A DNA stretch of 64,000 nucleotides from Thioclava marina (GTDB lineage Bacteria > Pseudomonadota > Alphaproteobacteria > Rhodobacterales > Rhodobacteraceae): NCBI RefSeq assembly GCF_002020135.1, contig NZ_MPZS01000001.1:434001-498000 (forward strand), given 5' to 3'. The notes beneath the pieces were generated by a model. That model did not search any database. It was not told where the DNA came from and was given only the letters and a program-made list of their open reading frames with translations. The translations under genes and the position numbers were made by a program. Positions 17,374-25,343 of the stretch are shown here, in pieces; the first letter of the stretch is position 1, and every line of letters starts with the position of its first letter.

Positions 17374-18054
17374 TCAGCCGAAATCTTCGCGGATGATACG
17401 GTCCTTTTCGACGCCGAGATCGCTTAGCGTCGTCTCGATTTCTTCGACCATCGCATCGGGGCCGCAGATATAGAATTTGCCGCTTTCCCTCTCGACGAAC
17501 GGTGCGAGGAAGGCGCGGTCGATTTTCGCGGTGCGGACCCCTTCGCCCGGATCGTCCTGATCCGTCACGGTCCAGACGGTCTCGAGCCCCTCCATCGCCT
17601 CGAATTCCTCGCGCAGGATGATGTCGGCCTCGGTCTTGTTCGAGAAGATCAGCCGGCACCCGACCAGGGTTCCCTCGCGGGCCAGACGCGCGCGCAGGAT
17701 GGCGATGAAGGGCGTCACCCCTGCCCCGCCGGCGATGAAACAGCCCGGTCCCTTATCCTCGATCGCGCCCCAGGGATCGGAGATCTCGACCGCCTCGCCG
17801 GGCGAAAGCGTCGCGATCTGCGCGGTGACGCCCTCATGGTCGGGATAGGATTTGATGACGAATTCGAGCGTCCGGGTCTCGGCGGGAGCGGTAAGGGTGA
17901 AGGGGCGCGACTCGTCCGTCCAGCCCTTGCGGGTGAGGGTCAGATCGACCGCCTGCCCGGGTACGAAATCGAAACCTTCGGGGCGCGGAAAACTGAGGTG
18001 ATAGATGTCACGGGTGACAGGTTCGATGGATGAAAGCGTCAGTCGAGTGCTCAT
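17374..18054 (-). CDS. FAD/NAD-binding ferredoxin-reductase-like flavoprotein
   Basis: A 226-residue protein made of an FAD-binding barrel (PGQAVDLTL, ESRPFTLTA) and an NAD(P)-binding domain (GGAGVTPFIAILRA, KFYICGPDAMVEEI). It lacks an iron-sulfur domain, so it must pass electrons to a separate partner. Relatives are annotated as flavodoxin reductases or FAD-binding oxidoreductases. No obvious partner gene is adjacent. The gene is single, between ctaA and the Ala-rich protein gene. Confidence 0.85.
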   Translation of the reverse strand: MSTRLTLSSIEPVTRDIYHLSFPRPEGFDFVPGQAVDLTLTRKGWTDESRPFTLTAPAETRTLEFVIKSYPDHEGVTAQIATLSPGEAVEISDPWGAIEDKGPGCFIAGGAGVTPFIAILRARLAREGTLVGCRLIFSNKTEADIILREEFEAMEGLETVWTVTDQDDPGEGVRTAKIDRAFLAPFVERESGKFYICGPDAMVEEIETTLSDLGVEKDRIIREDFG

Positions 18055-18114
18055 GTCGGCTCCTTTCTCTTGCCGGACAAACGCGGCAAGCTAGGAACAC
18101 GTTCCGGTGAGCGC

Positions 18115-18152
18115 AAAGAAAGAGGCCGCGCGGTCTGCACCGCGCGGCCTCG
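18115..18152 (-). terminator. Strong terminator after the Ala-rich protein gene
   Basis: A perfect 12-bp stem, GAGGCCGCGCGG / CCGCGCGGCCTC, with a 6-base loop, followed on the minus strand by TTTCTTTG. It lies 25 bases after the stop codon at 18176. Confidence 0.85.
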
Positions 18153-18175
18153 TTTGACGAAATATGCGTCGCGGA

Positions 18176-19162
18176 TCAGAGACCGAGCGCCGAGCGCACC
18201 TGTTCGACCACGCCCTTCACCAGCTCGGGATTGGCCCGCGCGCTCTCGACCGCAGTCTTGAGCGTGGCTTTCGTGGCCTCGGGCAGTGCCGAAGTGTCGA
18301 TCACCTTCTCGACCGTATCAGCATCGAAGCCCTCGACCGTCAGCGCCTTGGCCGCATCCATCAGCCCCGGCACGGCGCCCTGCCCGGTCACGTCGGCCTG
18401 GGTCTGGGCATCGACGGCGGTGGTGTCCGCGGTCTGGCTTGCGGTTTCGGCGGCATTGGTCGCGGCGGCTGCGGCGTCGGAGGCGGCTTCCGCGGCCTTG
18501 CTGGCAGCATCGGCGGCCGATTGCGCGGCCGAGGCCGCCCCTTCGGTCGTCGTGTCGGTCGCATTCACCTGCGCCTGAGCAGCCGCATCCGAGGCGGCAT
18601 TGGCAGCCTCGGTCGCCGCTTCGGCTGCCTGTGTCGCTGCATCGGCGGCTTCGCTGGCGGCGTCGGTCACCGATTGCGTGGCCGAATCCATCGTGGCCTT
18701 CGCCGCATCGGTTGCAGCCTGCGCGGCGTCAGCGGCGGCCGAACCCGCCTTGGCGGCGGCTTCCTTCGCGGCCTCGACCGAGGCTTGCGCGGCATCGCCC
18801 GTGCTTTGGGCCGCTTCGTTGGCGGCGTCGACGGCCTGCGCCACGCCCTCTTGCGCCGCGTTCATGTTCTCCTGAGCGGCCTGCTTGGCGGCATCGGCGG
18901 CATCCGAGGCCGCCTTCTTGGTGCCATCGACCATTTCGGCGGCTTTTTCCTTCACCGCATCGGCCGCCTGCGAGGCGGCCTCCGTAGCCTGGTTCGCGGC
19001 ATCCTTGACCGACTCACCAGCCTTTTGCAGCGCATCGCCCGCCTTTTCGGCGGCGCTTTGGGGCGCGGGCGGGGCGGGTTGAGGCTCTTGCGAGGTGGTC
19101 AGGTAAATCACACCGGCAGCGATCGCCACCACCACCACGGCCAGTCCGGCATACTTGTTCAT
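18176..19162 (-). CDS. Membrane-anchored Ala-rich helical repeat protein
   Basis: A 328-residue protein with one N-terminal membrane helix (YAGLAVVVVAIAAGVIYLTT), a short Pro-rich linker and about 220 residues of Ala-rich repeats (AADAAKQAAQ, ASEAADAATQAAEAATEAAN). The heptad/undecad-like spacing resembles LEA or apolipoprotein-type amphipathic helices. The last 65 residues are different, less repetitive and probably folded (DAAKALTVEGFDADTVEKVI...). The protein probably extends into the periplasm as a helical rod. No enzymatic motif is seen. Related Ala-rich proteins are common in Rhodobacterales but uncharacterised; the strong terminator confirms a real transcript end. Confidence 0.8.
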   Translation of the reverse strand: MNKYAGLAVVVVAIAAGVIYLTTSQEPQPAPPAPQSAAEKAGDALQKAGESVKDAANQATEAASQAADAVKEKAAEMVDGTKKAASDAADAAKQAAQENMNAAQEGVAQAVDAANEAAQSTGDAAQASVEAAKEAAAKAGSAAADAAQAATDAAKATMDSATQSVTDAASEAADAATQAAEAATEAANAASDAAAQAQVNATDTTTEGAASAAQSAADAASKAAEAASDAAAAATNAAETASQTADTTAVDAQTQADVTGQGAVPGLMDAAKALTVEGFDADTVEKVIDTSALPEATKATLKTAVESARANPELVKGVVEQVRSALGL

Positions 19163-19388
19163 AGCGAATACCCTCTCACGGAAACCAAAACACTGAGATT
19201 TCGATATGGACCATGCGACGCGGGATTGAAACCTCTCGCCACGGTTTCGTGCGCACCCGTCGGTGGCACAAACAAGAGTGAATATAGCCGCAAAGGCCCC
19301 GGCTTGCTGCGCTTTGAGGTTGAAAGCGCCACGGCTCGCGACTATCTTGCGCGCCTGAATTACTCATGGCTACAGAAGGATTTCCACC

Positions 19389-19931
19389 ATAGCCCGCAGA
19401 CCTCATAACGCCCCGCCGACCCGTGACACCGGACCTCGCGTGAACGGACGGATCCGCGCCCCTGAAATTCGCCTGATCGGGGCGGATGGCGAGAATGTCG
19501 GGGTTGTCTCTCCGCGCGATGCGATGGCCATGGCCGAGGAGGCCGGTCTCGATCTCGTGGAAATCTCGCCCAACGCAAATCCGCCGGTCTGCAAGATCAT
19601 GGATTTCGGCAAGTTCAAATACGAACAGCAGAAGCGTGAGGCCGAGGCCCGCAAGAAGCAGAAGATCATCGAGATCAAGGAAGTGAAATTCCGTCCCGGC
19701 ACGGATATTCACGACTACGAGGTCAAGATGAAGAACGTCATGAAATTCCTGACCAATGGCGACAAGGTGAAAGTCACCCTGCGCTTCCGTGGTCGCGAGA
19801 TGGCGCACCAGAATCTCGGGCTCGAGCTGCTCAACCGCGTGAAGGAAGACGTGGGCGAGGCTGGCAAGGTCGAGAGCATGCCCAAACTCGAAGGTCGCCA
19901 GATGGTGATGATGATCGCCCCGACCAAGTAA
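19389..19931 (+). CDS. infC: Translation initiation factor IF-3 with an AUA start codon
   Basis: IF-3 of 180 residues. The conserved body ([51 protein letters not shown]) is unmistakable. A GTG at 19440 would drop the typical alphaproteobacterial N-terminus. In frame upstream lie the codons for [16 protein letters not shown], preceded by ATA at 19389 with GAAGGA 8 bases before it and an in-frame stop at 19356. No ATG or TTG is available, so AUA is the likely initiator. Non-AUG starts of infC (AUU in E. coli) are the basis of IF-3 autoregulation, since IF-3 itself discriminates against them. A terminator follows; rpmI and rplT are not adjacent. Confidence 0.9.
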   Translation: MARRPHNAPPTRDTGPRVNGRIRAPEIRLIGADGENVGVVSPRDAMAMAEEAGLDLVEISPNANPPVCKIMDFGKFKYEQQKREAEARKKQKIIEIKEVKFRPGTDIHDYEVKMKNVMKFLTNGDKVKVTLRFRGREMAHQNLGLELLNRVKEDVGEAGKVESMPKLEGRQMVMMIAPTK

Positions 19932-19955
19932 GGCGATCTCCCCCAGACGGTTTCG

Positions 19956-19987
19956 AAACCCTCCCCTCGCGGGAGGGTTTTGTTTTT
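19956..19987 (+). terminator. Rho-independent terminator of infC
   Basis: A 10-bp stem (AAACCCTCCC / GGGAGGGTTT) with a 5-base loop continues into TGTTTTTG, 25 bases after the infC stop. Confidence 0.9.
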
Positions 19988-20202
19988 GCGCGGTGATCCC
20001 ACGGATCCGCTCCCCGATTGAGTCCCGCGCTTGGGAGCCGAGCCCGGGTCACATCCACGCTTCCCCCAAAGAGAGCGTATTCGACGCGAAGGGTTGGCCG
20101 GAACGGCCGCGAACGGACCTGCGGAATAATGCGAAGAGCTCGGGCAGACGAAATGTCCACCCGAGGCCGGATTACGACCTTCACCACCAAATCCCGAACC
20201 CG

Positions 20203-20325
20203 GAAAATTAAAGCGCCGCGGGAGGGAGACCCGCGGCGCATTTTGGGGATAAGACGAGGGAGAACGTCTGATCCTCTGGTCGGGTTCCGGCGGCGGTGCC
20301 GCGTCAGGGAGATCAAGAACCCGAT
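20203..20325 (-). ncRNA. Candidate small RNA with three UCUCCCU motifs
   Basis: In a 600-base gene-free region the minus strand carries a terminator-like hairpin (GCGCCGCGGG / CCCGCGGCGC, 20213-20239) followed by TTTAATTTT. Its 7-base loop is exactly UCUCCCU. The same heptamer recurs upstream at complement(20257-20263) and complement(20306-20312). Such CU-rich, anti-Shine-Dalgarno motifs in loops are typical of alphaproteobacterial trans-acting sRNAs. A TATCAC -10-like element (20332-20337) and an FNR-type box centred 41.5 bases from the inferred start near 20325 make a plausible promoter. Both ends are inferred, no homology was tested, and plus-strand transcription is the alternative. Confidence 0.5.
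20211..20245 (-). terminator. Bidirectional-looking terminator hairpin
   Basis: A 10-bp GC-rich stem with a 7-base loop. Minus-strand tail TTTAATTTTCC, plus-strand tail ATTTTGG. It is the proposed 3' end of the candidate sRNA; it could alternatively end read-through from the glycosyltransferase fusion gene. Confidence 0.7.
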
Positions 20326-20359
20326 GCACATGTGATATGGGAGTATCCGCGTGCTGAAC

Positions 20360-20373
20360 TTGACTTAGGTCAA
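20360..20373. promoter_or_regulatory. FNR/DNR-type box upstream of the candidate sRNA
   Basis: TTGACTTAGGTCAA is a perfect palindrome of the FNR-superfamily type (TTGAC-N4-GTCAA variant). No protein gene starts on either side within 2 kb, which is why a non-coding target is suggested. Confidence 0.55.
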
Positions 20374-20527
20374 AACGGGCACTGGTTAAACTGCGACATG
20401 TTGTACACTGGGTCACGTTTTAGCCAGAAATCGGTGATGACCCCGTGAAAACAAGGGGTTTTTCAGCAAGCCGCCCGCGGCTTTTCAGGCTATCGCCGCC
20501 CATCTGCGACAACCCGCCGCAGGGGTG
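20374..20527. other. Rest of the intergenic region right of the FNR-type box
   Basis: No gene is recognised. A short hairpin AAGCCG-CCCG-CGGCTT at 20468-20483 lies about 45 bases past the stop of the minus-strand fusion gene and could be its terminator, although its T-run is poor. Confidence 0.4.
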
Positions 20528-22750
20528 TCACAGCTCGTGCAGGCCAAGCCGGATCGCCCGGTTGTCATTGCGCTTGAGAACCGACTCGCCCATGCGCCGG
20601 GCAAGCGTCTTGTGGCCCTTCGCGACCGCCCTCTGGAACAGCTCGCGCTGGTAGCGCGGGAAGTCGCGCCGGGCGCGCAGACGGCGGTGGAAATACGCTT
20701 CGGTGAGGCTGCCATCGAGGGCAGCCAGAAGGATCGGGCTCAGAAGCCCCATCTGGTGCAGCGACGACCCCAGCCGATGCCCCATCAGCGGTGTGCGCAG
20801 CTTCATCACGTTCGATCCGGTGAACCGGTCGACATGGCCCGCATCGAGCGGCTCGTAAGGATCGTAGAGAATCGTCACCTTGCGCGCCGCGTGGCTCGCC
20901 TGTGCCGCATCGCCGTATTTGCCCGAGAAATCCCGGTCCCAAGCCACCTTGTAGCGCGTCTCCCAGGGCACGATGGTCTTGTCGAGCGTCGACTGAGGCG
21001 AGATCGCCACCACATCCGCCCCCGGACAGGCCGCCGAGAAGGCGCAGGCCGCATAGCCGCCCATCGAGGCGCCGTAGAATACCACCCGCTTGAACTGTGC
21101 GAAGAAACCCTCGGCCGCGAGCCGGTCGAACTCGTCACTGACCCATGGGTCGCGATACCATGTCCAGCCGCCCGCCATCGCGCCCAGCATCGACCAGCCC
21201 TGTTTTTCTATGAACTCGAAGCCCCAGGGCCTGCGCGTATCGCGCTTGTTCATCGCGATATCGAGATTGTCGAAAGTCACGACCAGCGTGTCCTGCGCGC
21301 GCGGGATGTAGAGGAAGCTGTGCGCGCCGTTATCGGTGTAAAACCCGTCCTCGCCCGCAAGCTGCGTCGCGATCTCGGCCCAGCCGGGATCGCTCACCTG
21401 CTCGGCGGGCGGGTTCGGGGCAAAGGCGATGCGCATCTGTTTTCCGCCGCCGCCATCGCTGGATTCCTCGATGATCTCGCTCGTGCCGAGATCGCGCAGG
21501 AAGGGAAAGCTGCCCGAGCCCTTGCGCACATCCATCAGCATCTTGCTATCCGCATGAAGCGCCACCTCAAGAACGGACTTCAAATGCTTGACTTTGTTGA
21601 CGTCTCCAAAGCCAGAAAGGTTCAGGAGCAGATCGACGGGGCGCAGACCGGCGGCCTTTGCGACATAACGAATGCGCCCCGGATCGACCCCGTTCTCGGC
21701 CAGATAGGCGCGATAGCCTGAAACCCAATCGCTCTCGCTCTCGGGCCATTTTCCGTTCGGTTGCAGGTCGATCAGGGTGATATCGCAATCCCAGCGATCA
21801 TGGGCCGCGAGCACAAGCCCCGGCGAGGTGCCGCCCAGATCGGCAATGGAGGAGAGCTCGGAGATCCCCGCCTTCCCGACCAGCCCCAGATCCGCGCCCT
21901 TCTGTTCGAAGACCAGTTTCGCGCGCCCCTTGATCGGCGCGAACTCGGGCCGGATATCGTGCTTCTTCAAGAGCTTGTCGAAGAAACTTCCCGCACGCGG
22001 AATGCCGTTGAAACGCAGCCCGAGCTCGCGCTTGTTCGACGCCCACAGATGCAGCGCCGTTGTCGCCTCGGTCAGCTTCTCTTCGACCTTCGCCGCCTCG
22101 CGGATCATCATCGTACGCTCGCGGAAGGTGACCGGATAGAACGCCTCGAGCGGCTGCACCGTGTCATGCAGCCCGTGCTTTTCGACAAAATGCGAAATCA
22201 TCATCGGCCCCCAGACGCCCCAGGGCTGCTGGGTGACATGGACCGGATCGCCCGCCCGCGCCGCGGCGGCATAGTCTTCTCGCATCGCCGGTTTCAGGAA
22301 CGGCGGGATCGCATAACGATCCTCCATGAAGTCGATGATATCCTTGAGGATTTCACTGTCGGCAGGCAGCCCCAGAACGGCATTGTTCACGCGCTTGGAA
22401 TTGGGCAGCTCGTAGCCCATCACATAGTCGCTGTCATACTCCATGGGCCGCCAGCAATAGACATCCGTGTCGATCCAGATCAGCCCCGGGTTCTGCGCGA
22501 TCATGTGGATGCGGAAATAATCCGCAAAGAGCGCGAAACTGTCCTTCTTCTCGTATTTGATGAAATCGTCGGTATCGAGCACCTCGCGCCCGTCGCGCCG
22601 GATCACCCCCTCGGGCACGTTGGGGATGTCCTCATAGGAAAAGAGGGTGATCTTCTGGCCCGCATCGACGAAGCTTTTCAGGCAAAGCTGCTCCATCCAG
22701 CTCAGAGCACCGCCGATCCAAAGCGTGCCAACCTCGCGTTCCCGTGCCAT
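20528..22750 (-). CDS. Glycosyltransferase / methyltransferase-like / serine-hydrolase fusion
   Basis: A 740-residue soluble protein with three regions. Residues 1-250: a DXD glycosyltransferase (LWIGGALSWMEQLCLKSF at the start; the catalytic IWIDTDVYCW, DTD at 94-96) of the capsular/GT32-like type. Residues 290-440: a Rossmann-like segment (ELSSIADLGGTSPGLVLAA, DITLIDLQP, VDLLLNLSG) reminiscent of class I methyltransferases. Residues 480-740: an alpha/beta-hydrolase-like domain with nucleophile elbow FYGASMGGYAA (Ser562), a likely acid in LYDPYEPLD and a His in GHRLGSSLHQMG. The ATG at 22750 follows AGGGCAGGGC. The hydrolase domain is paralogous to the separate protein at 26586-27527. It is divergent from a family-2 glycosyltransferase, so a role in surface-glycan assembly or acyl modification is inferred. 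Confidence 0.75.
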   Translation of the reverse strand: MAREREVGTLWIGGALSWMEQLCLKSFVDAGQKITLFSYEDIPNVPEGVIRRDGREVLDTDDFIKYEKKDSFALFADYFRIHMIAQNPGLIWIDTDVYCWRPMEYDSDYVMGYELPNSKRVNNAVLGLPADSEILKDIIDFMEDRYAIPPFLKPAMREDYAAAARAGDPVHVTQQPWGVWGPMMISHFVEKHGLHDTVQPLEAFYPVTFRERTMMIREAAKVEEKLTEATTALHLWASNKRELGLRFNGIPRAGSFFDKLLKKHDIRPEFAPIKGRAKLVFEQKGADLGLVGKAGISELSSIADLGGTSPGLVLAAHDRWDCDITLIDLQPNGKWPESESDWVSGYRAYLAENGVDPGRIRYVAKAAGLRPVDLLLNLSGFGDVNKVKHLKSVLEVALHADSKMLMDVRKGSGSFPFLRDLGTSEIIEESSDGGGGKQMRIAFAPNPPAEQVSDPGWAEIATQLAGEDGFYTDNGAHSFLYIPRAQDTLVVTFDNLDIAMNKRDTRRPWGFEFIEKQGWSMLGAMAGGWTWYRDPWVSDEFDRLAAEGFFAQFKRVVFYGASMGGYAACAFSAACPGADVVAISPQSTLDKTIVPWETRYKVAWDRDFSGKYGDAAQASHAARKVTILYDPYEPLDAGHVDRFTGSNVMKLRTPLMGHRLGSSLHQMGLLSPILLAALDGSLTEAYFHRRLRARRDFPRYQRELFQRAVAKGHKTLARRMGESVLKRNDNRAIRLGLHEL

Positions 22751-22929
22751 GCCCTGCCCTTCGCCTCTCGCCGCGCGGCTTTGCCCGCGTGCGGCTTTTC
22801 CTTGGTTTTGCCGCATCCTGCCCGAGTGGATGCCCTTTTCCAATGGAAATCAGAGCCGTGAGCGCGCGCGGGCTTTCACGCGCTTGGGCCGACGTGCTAC
22901 CACGGCGCGACAGGCAGGCGAGGACCGAG

Positions 22930-25248
22930 ATGGGTGAGCAACGGGTGATCCGGCGGGAATTGCGGGCGCAGGCGGGCGAGCCTGCGCTGCTCGACGCCAT
23001 CGTGATCCCCGAAGACACGCCCGAGGGTCCGCGCCAGCGCCTGCGCGCCTTCTTCGCCAACCCCTCCGAGGCACATCAGCTCTGCCCCGACCCGGTGGAG
23101 GGGGCCGCCCGGCTGATCGAGGCGCGCGACGTCGCGGGCGCCGCGATGGGGCTTTATGAGCTCGACACCTCCAACCCCACCCGCATCGCGACCTGCACCT
23201 CCGACGGCGCGCCCGCGCTACGCGAGATCACGGCCGATGCGCCCGACTGGGAACTTTTCGCAGGCCGCAACTGCCTCTTCGGTCAACGGCTCGAAGAGAC
23301 GCCCGAGACCGTACTCGACTGGCTGAGCTGGCATCACGACCACCACGGCGCGACCGGCGCGGTGATCCTCAACCGCGCCCCCGAGGACAGCCCCTCGGGC
23401 AGCCGCGCGGCTTTCATCGCCGCGCTCGAGGAGGGCCTCGCGCTGCGCGAACTGGAATTGGCGGTGGTGGTGCTGGAAAGCCCGGTGCCGCTCGGCAAGC
23501 CCGGTCTCGGCCCCGAGTCACACGTCTTTCTCGCCCCCGATGCGCCCGGCAAGGACCGGATGGAGCCCCCCGCCCCCGATCCCTGGCGCGCGCCGCTGGG
23601 TGCGGGGCTTATCTTCGAGATCGTAAAATGGCGCTTCTTCGCACGCGCTGCCGCCGTGCTGTTGCTCGACGTGACCGATCTGCTGATGGAGCGCGAACCC
23701 GACGCCCCCAGCGCCTTCTCGGCCGTGCAGGAGGCAAAGAACGGGGTGATCCTGCTGGTGGGACGGCGCAGCTATCCCTGGCGGGTGCGCAACGGCCAGC
23801 CCGAGCGCTTCCCAGATCATATCTGTCGCCAGTTTGACGCAAGGCGCGGCATCGCCCGTTGGGGTTGCGCCCCGCAAAAGGCGGGGTTGGACAATACCTG
23901 GCGGATGATGCGGGTGAGCTATGCCAAGCCCGATCCCGGCCAGGTCTTCGGCTTCTGGCGCGCGATGGCGCTGCGTGTGCCGGGCTATTCGGCGGCCGAG
24001 CTTGCGCCCAAGACCTCGCTGATCGAGGACGAGCGCCTGCTGCATCTCGCCCGCGATGTCTGGGGCTTCAAACCGATCCGCCCGCCGGTCTCGAAGGTCA
24101 GACAGGCGCCCAAACAGGCGATCCAGGCGGGCCGCACCTGCATCGTCACAACGATGAAGAACGAAGGCCCCTTCATCCTCGAATGGATCGCCTATCACCG
24201 CGCGATCGGGGTCGAGGATTTCCTTGTCTACACCAATGACTGCACCGACGGAACCGACACGATGCTGGAGCTCTTGCAGCGCAAGGGGATCTTGCAGCAC
24301 CGCGACAACCCGTTTCGCACCATGGTCGACATGAAACCCCAGCATGGCGCGCTGGCCGCAGCCGAGAACGAGCCGGTGATCCAGAATGCGGGCTGGTCGA
24401 TCTGCATGGATGTCGACGAGTTCATCAATATCAAGATCGGCGACGGCACGCTCGGCGCGCTCTATGCGGCAATGGGGGAGGCAAACATGATCTCTCTCAC
24501 CTGGCGGCTCTTCGGCAATGGAGACGTTCATCGTTACGATGACAGCTTCATCACCGGGCAATTCACCCGCTGCGCTCCCGAGATCGTGCGCAAACCGCAT
24601 CAGGCCTGGGGCTTCAAGACGCTGTTTCGCAATATCGACCTCTACAAGAAACTGGGCGTGCATCGCCCCAAGGGTCTGGTGCCCGATCTCTGGGATCAGG
24701 TGCGCTGGCTCAATGGCTCGGGGCGCCCGATGCCGCGCGAGATGTTCCGCAACGGCTGGCGCTCGACGCTCGAGACCTATGGCTACGACTGGGTGCAGCT
24801 CAACCATTACGCGGTGCGCTCGGCCGAGAGTTTCCTTGTGAAACGCGATCGCGGCCGGGTGAACCATGTCGATCGCGATCAGGGGCTCAATTACTGGTTC
24901 CGGATGAACCACAATGCCGAGGAAGACCTCTCGATCCAGCGCATGCTGCCCGCCGCCCGGGCCGAGTTCGACCGGCTCATGGCCGATCCCGAGATCGCGG
25001 CGGCGCATCATCATTCCGTGGCCTGTCACCGCGCCAAGATCGAAGAGCTGATGGCGCGCCCCGACCAGCGCGCCTTCTACGAGACACTCACATCGCCGCG
25101 CTTCGAGACGCTCTCGCGGATGTTGCATCACTTCGGATCGGCGGTGTTCAACGCCGGCCCCGACGTGATCCCCGAAGATCTCCACGAACGCGATCTGCCG
25201 TCCGATTTCTTCTTCACCGTGCGCCATGTGGGCGAGGCCGAGCACTGA
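22930..25248 (+). CDS. Family-2-type glycosyltransferase with a large N-terminal domain
   Basis: A 772-residue protein. The C-terminal half, from about residue 402, is a GT-A glycosyltransferase: CIVTTMKNEGPFILEWIAYH, then YTNDCTDGTDTML, the DXD-type MDVDEF near residue 492, and SLTWRLFGNGDVHRYDD. The first 390 residues are a domain I do not recognise, with segments such as NCLFGQRLEETPETVLDWLS and ARAAAVLLLDVTDLLMERE. The C-terminal half is clearly paralogous to the next gene (25344-26381). The ATG at 22930 follows GAGGACCGAG; earlier in-frame codons antisense to the divergent gene are rejected. The donor and acceptor sugars are unknown. Confidence 0.8.
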   Translation: MGEQRVIRRELRAQAGEPALLDAIVIPEDTPEGPRQRLRAFFANPSEAHQLCPDPVEGAARLIEARDVAGAAMGLYELDTSNPTRIATCTSDGAPALREITADAPDWELFAGRNCLFGQRLEETPETVLDWLSWHHDHHGATGAVILNRAPEDSPSGSRAAFIAALEEGLALRELELAVVVLESPVPLGKPGLGPESHVFLAPDAPGKDRMEPPAPDPWRAPLGAGLIFEIVKWRFFARAAAVLLLDVTDLLMEREPDAPSAFSAVQEAKNGVILLVGRRSYPWRVRNGQPERFPDHICRQFDARRGIARWGCAPQKAGLDNTWRMMRVSYAKPDPGQVFGFWRAMALRVPGYSAAELAPKTSLIEDERLLHLARDVWGFKPIRPPVSKVRQAPKQAIQAGRTCIVTTMKNEGPFILEWIAYHRAIGVEDFLVYTNDCTDGTDTMLELLQRKGILQHRDNPFRTMVDMKPQHGALAAAENEPVIQNAGWSICMDVDEFINIKIGDGTLGALYAAMGEANMISLTWRLFGNGDVHRYDDSFITGQFTRCAPEIVRKPHQAWGFKTLFRNIDLYKKLGVHRPKGLVPDLWDQVRWLNGSGRPMPREMFRNGWRSTLETYGYDWVQLNHYAVRSAESFLVKRDRGRVNHVDRDQGLNYWFRMNHNAEEDLSIQRMLPAARAEFDRLMADPEIAAAHHHSVACHRAKIEELMARPDQRAFYETLTSPRFETLSRMLHHFGSAVFNAGPDVIPEDLHERDLPSDFFFTVRHVGEAEH

Positions 25249-25343
25249 AATCCGCGCCCGTGAGCGGCCACAATCCCCGCGCGCGCCCGCATCGCCCCGC
25301 ATTCGCGCTTGCCTGATCACACCCCCCTTGGCAAAGTCGGCCC

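Noticed and set aside
18164-19408. Gly/Arg-rich plus-strand frame opposite the Ala-rich protein
   Set aside because: GGxxRG-like repeats are the reverse complement of Ala codons in the real minus-strand gene, which has its own terminator.
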